A stretch of 64,000 nucleotides of DNA, from NCBI RefSeq assembly GCF_037975245.1, contig NC_092571.1:24308564-24372563 (forward strand), read 5' to 3'. The notes beneath the pieces are model-generated. The model made no database searches and was not told where the DNA came from. It saw nothing but the letters and a program-made list of their open reading frames with translations. A program made the translations under genes and the position numbers. This document shows, in pieces, positions 12,501-23,500 of this stretch. The stretch is from Apostichopus japonicus. Lineage: Eukaryota > Echinodermata > Holothuroidea > Aspidochirotida > Stichopodidae. Positions within the stretch are counted from its first letter, which is position 1. Each line of letters begins with the position of its first letter.

Positions 12501-15500
12501 GCGAGGAGACTACAGACTAAGGTAAGCTACGGGTAGACACTTGACTTAGGCTATCTAACTGTTGTGTTAGGCTTCACCTGCTTGACTTTACAGTCAACCC
12601 ATGTACAGCGTTTGGAAAACGCCGAAAAGCTTGAGTAATGTTGCCATTTTCGTACAGTCTAGATATCCCAAGAAAGCTACAGGTTGCATTCTCCTATTAG
12701 AGTTAATATCAATCCGCCCGAATGTTCTCCGATCTCAGGAAAAGTGCCAAAATGCAGTAGGGCACTGGCGGAGAAACAGGGGGGGGGGGGGTTTGGGGGG
12801 GTTTTAACCCCCCACTTTTTGAAGAGGGGGGTTGGCCCACACAATCAACCCCCCCTAGTTTTTGCCAGTAATGTTCTGTTATAGCCTATGTTATGTGCTC
12901 CAAATGGCATAATAAATCAAATTATTAAATTTGAAATTGTTAAAGTCATTTCAACCTTTTACCTGGTAGGCTACATCAACAATTAACGACCGAAAACCGA
13001 GTTAGAATTGACCCACGCATTATTTCTAGCCCCTTTCCCCCACCTTGCGCATTGGAACTTGTAGCTCATAGCGCTAACTTCACCCCGTAAAAGACATACA
13101 CAAAATAACGTTTTGTTGCTGTTGAATAGCTTTGGAACTGTATACACTTGCCAACTTCAACGAGGTGAAGGAAGGAAAAGAAAAAGAAGAAAGAGAAAAG
13201 GAGAAAAGGATGGAGTAGAAATACGGCAAGAAAACGGGAAGAGAAAGAGGAACAGTGACAAAATTATTCGAATTTGTAAAGCAAACAGCAGATATCACAT
13301 CCAACTTTTTCAGTAGTGGGGACATGATATACCGTGTCCCCACCAATTTGTCTTGACCAATAGCTGCATTTCAAGTTCCCCTGTATTGAACTTTGGCGCA
13401 GTTTGATCCAGCATTGTGCAAATGACATGCAGCAGTTCTCATTTTATTGTATTTTATCCACAGTTGTTAAATATAGGACGGAAATCGCATTTGCCGCAGT
13501 CTATATTTGTTTTCTGGGAGAGGACCCCAGACCCATCGTATATACAAAAGTCTACTTGGATTATTTGTCCCCTGATTTTCTTTCTGCAGACGCCCATGTA
13601 TTTCTCCAAACTAAATTTCTAAGCCATGAGATCTAAAACTTAAGGAGGTTTAGGAGCATCATTAGGTCTGGGAAGTGTTATTTCCGGCGATCTGGGAGGT
13701 ATATTTGCCCAAAAAAATCGTACGCTACGCGCGAACCCATGGTCGCGCTCCGCTTAGATAGTGTCATAGAACAGACACGCGTCCCCACCATTATCCAAGA
13801 CTGATCTGCGCCCATGCTCAAAACTGTCGATGTGTGTAGTGTTCGGATTCGGAAATATCTGGTATATTTTTATTTCCTTCAACGAAATTTTTTAGTAGCC
13901 GTCTGAATTTTCGAAAATTCCCTAACCAACATTCTTCATCATACTTCATCATACTCGTGCAATTTTGACCCGTCTGTTAGGGTTTGAAGGAAGTTTTTCT
14001 ATATCGGTTGTCCATAGATGATATTTTGTGCAACATTATGGGTATGTTTTGAAGTGAATTTATTCACGAGAATTGTGAATTTTCAAATTCTGAACAGTGG
14101 GGCTGACGGATATTGTGGGCCGCGATGAAGAATCACCTACAAAAGCAATGATCCACAGGATATGTGATGAAGTCGAACATGATGTGTGACTGGTGACAAT
14201 CTTCAAAAAGGTTATAGATGAGAAAAAAAGTATTTGGAAAAAACTTGGTTCTCAGGCAAAAGTGTACATATGGTTGGTCAGTTTCAAGCCCGAGAAGTGC
14301 CATTTCCGGTGATCTGGGGGTACCAAAACCAGAAATTTGCTTGTACGCTGCGCGCCAACCTATGGTGGCGCTCCGCTTAGATAGTAATACGCGTCCCCCG
14401 GGTTAGAAAATCCTGCATACGCCCCTGGTTAAATGCAGCTTTTCAAGGCCTGGGCAGTGCCATTTACTGCAATCTGGGAGGCAATATTTGCCAAAAAATT
14501 CTTGTGCACTTCGCGCCAACTTATGGTGGCGCTCCACTTAGATAGTGAGCCAGCAGTTATGACTTTTTATTTCATCAATGGCCTGCAACCCCCCCCCCCC
14601 CACCACTTCTGACAAGAAATCTCCGCCACTGCAGTAGGAAAACATCTTTTTTGATATGTTATCAGTCAGGATCTGATTTTTGTGGCTTGCATGTTGAAGA
14701 GCATTAATGGAAGCACATATGGTGCAAAAAATGGGTCAATTTAGGCAATTTTAGACCCCTTTCGGCCTCCCAGGAGCAGCGTACGAAAATTGTTTACTAC
14801 GGAGTGAAAAAGGTTTGTTTACAAGTGACGAAAACTCCGGCTCTGGTCGATAGCAAAAACAAATGTACATGGTCATGATACGGAAAATTGATGGTTCCAT
14901 GAAAGGCCAACTCATCAGCTATCCAGTGGTGAGTAGCGTTTAGATAGTGAGAACTTCTATCTAGACTTACAGACTACATTACTTTTGTGATTTAGTGGGT
15001 AAGTCAATGAGGCTTTGATTGGGCGGTATGCTACCAATACAACGAAAGTATCTGCTCCAAGCACAATTGAATTATACAAAGTGCCATTTCTTTTGAGACT
15101 TGCCGACACCATCCATCGTCCGTAGTGCTGTCTAAAACAGGTTCTGTTACAGGTACCGTACCACAATTAGGTGAGTGTAGGTCCGCCTGACATTGTCAAA
15201 AAATAGTCCTAAATGAAGCGACCTACTGCAGTGATAATTGTGGCATTTTTTGAGTAATCATCATTCATTTTTATGCTTTGATGTTGAAGAGGATGTAATA
15301 AACCACTGGTTGTCAAAAATATGGAGGATTGAAGGTGATTTACGGCATTTTAGAAAATTCTGGGTGAAACAAGATTCCGCAGTGAGAGCTGGCAGATGGG
15401 TTGGGGAGCACTATATAAACCTTTGAGCTATTCTATCTCAAAATTTAGATGGTCATGGTGGCAAAAGTTGAATGTGCTGTGGTAGCCCAACCACCAGCTA

Positions 15501-17465
15501 TCATATGGTGGGTAGGATATGGCAGTTGAAAACTTCAATATATACTCTAGCGGCCTTGGAAAGTGACGAGTTTTGTGTGTAAGTTAACGGGAGCAATTTA
15601 ATGGTATTGTGCGACATCTTCAAAAACAAACCAGTGAGCACCATTGATTTTGCTTTGATTGATGAACCCGATCCACGTCAGAGAAATTCAAAATCTCAGT
15701 TCTACGCTCCAGGGAAATCGAATGGTCGTGAACGAATTAAGATAAGCCAATTCGTTTTCAGTACAATTAACATTTTTTGTAACTAGTCCATTCACACATA
15801 TACTACATGGAAGTGAGATTATGGCCGTTCAGATCCCGGCCACTTGTGGAGAAGGTACAAGACTAGAGTAAACGCAGACCGTCCATGTTGAGGCGATTCT
15901 CGAATAAAGCAGTGTAAACTCTGATCCCTTGCCCCATCAAAAAGCAGCTGGGTGCCCTCGGGATTGCACATGTCTGTACCATTAATGTTTTTGTGTTTGT
16001 TTCTCCGCTTTTTGGTATCGTTTCGTTATGCTTTGTGCTTCTATTCTGCTCATTTATTGCAGTTTTCTAGATCAGCCTATAACTGTCAGAAGAGACAATT
16101 GCAACCACTATTGTAAGGGGGACACGATAAGTCATTGAAAGCACCATTAGCAGCACCATTAGCAAAACTTGAAGGACTGCACGTCAACAGCCACATCAGG
16201 GGCGATTTGTGCAGTATCACACCAAGACCAAGACCAAGACCGAAAAAGAAAGAGCTAGGCTTATAGCCAAGCTTTCCCCTAAGATTGGTTGCCTGGCTAC
16301 AGCGCCCACAATCGGCTTAAGCAACATCCTGCCACTAACAACGGCTACAGTATGCACATCAGTCTCTGCACCACAATCATGCATGATTCGTGTACGTTTT
16401 GGTAAAAATCAAATAATATTATTCATGTTCAAACAAATTCAGTTTGCTCAGTATTCTTTGCAAGAAATGTTTTTTTTTTTAATAGACCTATAACAACAAC
16501 TTCGCAAATAGCACTCCGGGAATAAAACAGAGAGTTAAGAACCCAGGAAACCTGCTCTCTTAAATCGTTTTGAATTTGAATACTGTTGGTAATTGTGAGC
16601 GTGATGAAAGTTTGAGCCCGTCATGCAGGGGCGTATCCAGCGGGGCGCAACAGGCGCGCGCCCCCCTATTGGCCGTCACCAAAAAAAAAGGTTTAGCAAA
16701 AAAAAAATTGATGACGACCTTTATGTGAGATGTCGGTGATCGCTCGCTCAACCCCCCCCCCCCCACTCCCGTATGCTTTATTTTTTGTTTGCCAAAAAAA
16801 GGTTCTGGCGAAGTTCGGCGGCATAATAGTTTTAGAAACATAGATGGTAATTGTGTTTGTATTATCACTATAAACACCAAGTGACATGCCAGCCATACTA
16901 AATTGTGCATTTTGTGTCCATTTTTACTGGAAATGTTGCTTATTATTAAGGTCGAAAAATGGATCACATATGGCACCATTTTGCATTTCAGCGGTTCTTC
17001 GAAAGCAAAAATTGTCCACCCCTCCCCTTAGACCCATCTCCCAGGACGGCGATCATTCATGCCTGACGCCCCCCTAGTGGAAAATCCTGGATACGCCCCT
17101 GTCATGAGCGCCGTGATCTTTACCAAGTTGAATGAATACATGGAAGTGGTTCAGCTAAGGAGGCTAGGCCTATAGCAATTTCAACGGTGTATGAGGTGTT
17201 CACTTTGCCCTTCACAGACATACATACATACCTAGGGCTCCTATCTGTTTATGATTTATTGGGTGTTCCCTTTTAGGTTTCAAGTGCATTGATTAACTTT
17301 ACAGTTTTATTGAAGTATATACTATTATATCAATCAAGGCAATAACCACGGTTACTTGAAAGCTTGTTATATGGTCTCAATTGTATCATATTTACGGCAA
17401 GGTAAATAGTTATTAGTTCCTTAGAACCACATACCCATGCAAAATGGCATTTCTTTAGTCGCAAA

Positions 17466-17533
<68 letters not shown>

Positions 17534-20500
17534 ATATATATATACATACATACATATATATAACGTCACAAGTATTCTACACGTAAGTGGCATATAGTGG
17601 GGGTACTGTCATGGGCGTCGGTTATGCCCACTTCCCCCTCTCACCTTTTTTGTGTGTTTTGGACGACACACCCCCTCCCTGCAGAATAGTATCAAAAAGA
17701 ACTTACGCCCCCCCCCCCTCCCCTCTCTCTCTCTCTCTTCCTCCCTCTCTTCAAGCATGTTTTATTTTTTCAAAACGTAAAAAAACTTGTCCACGGGCAT
17801 TTAGTCTATCATAAAAAAAATATAAAAATATTTCCTCGATCTTCTTCCTGTTTTTGCCTTATGATATGCCCAAGCAACTATACCAAACCTCAATACAACG
17901 ACGCCTCTATTCAAATTCGATTTCACAACTGCATTTTATGGTAAATGATTTAGTAGTTATCAGGACAGGCCAACTAAAGAAATCTCGCTGACTGACTGAC
18001 TGACCTGGTGCCATGCAGACGTGTCCACAGCCATTGCTACAGCATTTCAAATCCCCGGTGCAGTTAGCATCACTCTGACACATCTCGGAACAGCCACCGA
18101 CATTATCATCATCTTTTGACAGCGTCGGACAAATCCCTCTTTTTTCTGCAAATAAAAACACACAAAAAAAACGTTTTCTTACATCTATAAAACTTGATAT
18201 GTATTTTTAATAGCAAACTTGCATTGTGTATACTTACCTTTACTCATATTATAGCATAAAGTTATTTGTACTTTGTATTTGTACTTTGTATTTGTACTCT
18301 GACATGTGAATTTCGTCCTCGTACTTTAGTATTCGCAACATTTTCAATAGTACATATAGTGATGGAACTTATGCAAAACATTTCCGTATTGGTACTCATG
18401 TTAGTATAGCCTTGGTTTACTCGTATATTATCATATCGGTACTCATATCAAGGGACAATTATTCTACATGAATATTTGGGCCCAAAACATCAGATTCCCT
18501 TTTTTTCAAATTTTATGAAAAAGCTTTGCGGGGTCACATTGCTGTCATGACTTTCGTTGTCCAGCCAAAGCACTCGCTTTGGGAGGATTTTGTTCTTAAA
18601 GAAAACAACAAATATTTGCTGAAACCCAACTTTATCGGCTCTCGGGCTTCCTATATTTGGTTAGAGAGAAGAAAAGAAAATCAAGGAATGCTGTTTCAAA
18701 AACTCTTTTGTAAATTTACAATTTCTTCAACAGTTTTCTTTCATTGAAAATGCGATTTAATAAATCCCAGCTTTCTCTAGCTAACAGTTTATTGTGAGTT
18801 TTACGGGGGTCAAGTTATTAGCATTTCCAGGGTAGTTAAATCAAGTATATATCAAAGCTAGGTACATATAAAGGGTAACGTTTTATCTGCTGCGAAAATG
18901 CTTTGTTAAATTCTTTTGATCAAACAATAACACAGCTCCGACTTTCATTACGTCATAACATGGCGCTTTTCAGCTTGTCAAAACTTTTCAACGTTGCTTG
19001 AGTACCTCTCTGGAGGTGTTGATCTAATAAGTTATGTCCACACATTGAGGAGTGAGGTACACTTGTTGACGTTTGTGGGACTTCAACCATATTAATGCAC
19101 GCGATGGGAGCCATGCCAGGTTCCAGTCAGGAGCACAGCCACGTCTACGAATGCCCCCCCCTCCCCTCCAGGTAAAAAAATCCCCTCCCCCTCACACATA
19201 TAACATGTCTATGCGTTACAGCCTAAGCAGTTGAAATTTCTCAACATCGTTTCAAAAGTTGCGAAATAAACACACCACTGTGCATCTAAGCACCCTCCAT
19301 TTGACCAAAATATCTCAAAGCCCTTAGACCCCCCCCCCCCCCCGGACGACTTGTCATCTTAGACCCTTACCCAGTACTAAAACGGTGGTTGCACCCATGA
19401 CACAAGGACCAATTAATGTATGTCAACAGGCCCCCTTGCTGGAGTCATTAATTCCCTATAAGTGAATATTACTAAAATGATAGAATAAATTATTTATCCA
19501 TCACATATTTTTCCGGGGCCCTCGTTTAACTCTCCAAGACAAAATAAGTATCTCACATCGAGTTCTTAAAAGTGGTAAAAGTTGTTTTTTATTTCAAATT
19601 TGACGCTGAACGTCCTTCGTTTAACATTGTTCCCGATTTTGCTCATATAAAACAACATTGATAAATTGTACATGTATATTAGAACTAATTATTTCATATA
19701 TGATATATATGGATATATGATATATCCATATCATTTTACTAACAGGAAACTGACTCAGGTTGGTAAATAAAGGATTGTATATAAAGACAATGTGCTAAAG
19801 TGTTTGGAAACTAACAAACCGAAGTATATGAAGTATGGAGGAATGTTTGTTTTAGGGGCAGTTGATCAATAGAAACGCAAATAAAACTTAATCTTAATTT
19901 CATTAATTTGTGCAGAAGTGGAATAAACTAGCATACTCAATCGTTCATCACAGAATTAGTACTCAAAGCTTGCAGCTGTTTCACGTTTCATGTATAAAGT
20001 ATAGTAAAATCATATGTAAAGTTAACGTGCTAATTCCCGCCAAAACCAAATCGTTAATTGCATTAATATTACTGAGTTTTTTCGTTGCTTTCTTTCCGTT
20101 TTCTGTTTTATATTGGTTTTGCTTTGGTCAACAAATTAGGTCCTTGTCCTTTTTTTTTTCCATTTTTGCGTTGATTGATGGCGGTAATTTTTCAACAGAA
20201 TTCGATACCAAATATCACATATAGTAATATAGGCTATTTCATTATATCTGGATAGGTATGCATGGTCAAGAAAAATTAAGCAAATGTTTCCTTAAAAAAT
20301 ATGAAAATCTTCCTTACGTTGATTCTGTTTACTCCTAATACCTCTTTATACCATAATTGTCTTCCATGTTTATATGTCCAATGTAAAAAGTATGGTCTTA
20401 TCAATGACACCCTCCCCCCCCCCCCCCAACTCCGCCCCTTCTTCACAGTCGGCAAACCTTATAGTGGCTCTCCTGGTGACTGGCGTTAGCTGTAGGCCTA

Positions 20501-23500
20501 ACGTTTCTTTGAAAAAGTAATTTAAGAGACCCGTTATTGTAACACAATGGTCTTATTAAAATAGTTGCGATTCCGTTCTCCACTTCTCTCGATTCAGTCA
20601 CGTTTTAGTCGTGAAATGTCTAAGTTAGAAAAGTTCTTTTTTTTGTCTCATCTCGAATTATCCCGAAATTTCAATATTTTTTAATTTTACTCGGAAATTC
20701 GAAGTTTCATTTCGAGATTGTTACGTTCAACATCGAAAAATTCTTTGAAAATGTTCCTTCTGTTCATTCTGCATTTCTAATTTAAAACTAAATGAACTTG
20801 CCCGAAACATACATCCGCAATCAAAATTATTGAGTAAGTACTTACTAATGTTATTAATAATCCTGTCTATTTAAAATGTAATTTATTTAATTAGGTCAAT
20901 TACAATCTTAGTTTAGAATCAACTTGCCAAACGTTGGCAACGGAAAAGGCGCCAAATGTTCTAAATCTTTCGTCTCTGACGTCAGATGTTTCTAATAAAT
21001 AGCCGATTTTTTGGGACTCTTCCTTCCCAGCTGCTTATATGGGATATATGTCGAATGAAAATGTGGGTAAACCTTGATGATAGATGACAGTTTGCAAGGT
21101 ACGATTGCTTTTTAAATGACTCTCTTCATAAAGAAATTGATTAAAACAATGAGATTGTCCTCAACTATAAGCATGATAACCATACTGCAATTGGTAGATC
21201 GCAGAACTAATATGCCCAAGGTCATTGGGTCCAATCCCGTTCCTAGACATTTTTTCTTTATACTATCAAGGATCGTTTTTGGGGGGGGGGGGGGCGTGGG
21301 CGGTTCAGGCGTGTTAATTTCTATAATCTTCGTGTTAGTTTTATGTTATTGTCATGCTTATACAAATATGCCTTCTGTATATGTGCGTGTCATTTGTATT
21401 GTAATCTGGCTGAAGGCTTGAACAAATGAAAACTTCAGACTTCATTTCGAAAGAAACACCACGTTCTTAGAAGAATTATTTTATTATAGGGTATCGTTAA
21501 GGTTAGGGTTCGGGGATTTGAACAAGGGAAGAAATAATGGGGTCCTCAGACTGAAATTTAAATGCACCTGTTTGCTTGTGTTTGTGTGTAAGGATGTGGC
21601 CGTGGGTGTAGGGCTGTCACTCAAAGTTATAAAGAAGGTGCGACATCACAAGCATTTTATGCTGACCTGGATCATGTTTATTTGGAATATGAAACGAGCT
21701 ATAGTTGTACCGACAGCCAATTGGATCAATTTCCTGCTAATGCTAACACCTCTCTAGATTGTCCTCCAAGTCAAGTCAGTCTTTGGAAACCTATAAGAAG
21801 GCACTGTAAGGCACAGCTACCCAGCCAGTGTTGTGTATGTTAGAGTTTCTCCTGATAGTCAGAACTTAAACAAAGACTCTATACCAAGGAATTCACCAAG
21901 GTGAAGTAAAACACACTGAGCTCCATCAGCCAGTTGGGACAATTTCCTGATGCTAACACCTCTCTAAACTGTCCTCCAATATCATGCTTCAAAGCACTCG
22001 TATTGGCAGTTTGAACAGTTCCTAAGCTTTATCTGGTCCTAGTGCTAACACCTCTCTAGACTGTCCGCCATTATGATGCTTCAAAGCACTCGTACTGACA
22101 GTACCAACAGTTCGTAACCTTTCTCTGATAGAAATATGATATTCACACTGCTCATACTGACAATACCAGTGCTCCGAAAGCGCGACATAACAGTATAGAA
22201 ACAATTGTCCCAACTGGGTGGTACAGTTATTTCAACGGTCAGTGATTTGAGCCAAAAGTTTCCTTTCACTGTCAAACTATATAAACTATATTACAGAATA
22301 ACAATTTCAATATGGACAATGCTGATTAAAGAGAGCTATGGGATAATATTGAGTTTGACTTTATTTTATTGCACGAAATAAAAAATCGTTTAATAGACTA
22401 TATACGCGTTTTATAGACGTTGCGTGCTATAGTAGGTTTACGCCCATTGCAGACATGCGCAATGACACCATATTATGAACCACAATCGATATTTCAAGTT
22501 TGGTACATACGTTAATTTTGTATGCTGAAAATTATATTTGTTATTAAAACAATCGTGCGCACAATTATGAATCAGGGAATAACCGAAACGTGTGGGGAAA
22601 TTGTGTGATCATAAATACGAAAATACACTGTAAGTTTTTGTTGTCGTAAAAGTATTGAACAAAAAATTGCTAAGCGTTACGATGTTTTTCAAACCTCCGA
22701 GAGTTTGGAAATGCAATGAAAATTGGAAAACCTCCCAAACAACTCCTTGAACGGTCTTCCAAAAACATTTTAGTATCATTTATCTTCTAAAATCATAATT
22801 ATTGATAACGTTTTAGCTAAATGTAGACCACTGACAGGATAGAACCTTTTGAAATGGTTCTATACCGACTGTTGTCTCACCATCTCAATCACTCTGCCGT
22901 TTTGAAGCTCTAAAATAAATTCACAGAGAGACCAATACATATGCTAATTAAATGCATACTCATATGAACTTGACACTAATAACCATGATTATTTAAAATT
23001 AATTATTATGATTATACAAGATGGATCGTGCGTATAATAATTCATATATATTTTGTTTTCGTTTCCATCGTTTAAATCCAGAGTCTAGAGAAAACAAAAA
23101 TGTTACAGCACATATGCGTTTCTCATATGGAATCATTTTTACATGGGTACATGTTGATAATATCATATTAGAAAAGATGTTTCAAGTTCAAATTTAGTCT
23201 GGAATATTGTGTGGTCTGATCCATGACTTATGTAAAAACCGGGGAAATAAATCCCCTCCTCCCGTTTGAAGGAAAAGAACTCAAGTTGATGACAAGGTAA
23301 TTTTGGCGCGCGTTTCTTTCCCGCCGTTATAAAGAACGACTTTACCCGTCCAACCAAACGGCCCATGTTGACATTGAATAATGGAACAATGAAAAATTGG
23401 AGAATATTTTCTATAAAAAAAAGAAAATGATATGTTGAATAGACAAATGAAAATATTTCTTACCAGCGTAAGCTGCCGTCAGGAAAATAAAAACCACAAC

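Larger units (their letters stand above)
11879..18004. other. Large intron between WAP 1 and WAP 2
   Basis: Holds a 1.87-kb hAT-like element (12763-14631), a 476-bp TIR element (16626-17101), a mixed AT/GT microsatellite (17468-17562) and several G or C runs. Stretches 14690-14960 and 15270-15540 look like diverged copies of one another. No exon was found. Confidence 0.6.
18146..23463. other. Intron 1 of WAP/antistasin gene
   Basis: A 5.3-kb intron after the signal peptide exon. It has a tgtactttgtattt microrepeat near 18266-18300, C-rich patches near 19150 and 19330, and copy A of a large duplication (about 20335-22500). No exon was recognised. Confidence 0.6.

Noticed and set aside
17586-17815. 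Possible extra MITE starting tgtcatgggcgtcgg
   Set aside because: The start resembles known tips, but no opposite inverted end or duplication was found.
19100-19410. Possible TIR element (gtcaggagcacagccac ... ggttgcacccatgacac)
   Set aside because: The inverted similarity is weak and no target duplication is visible.
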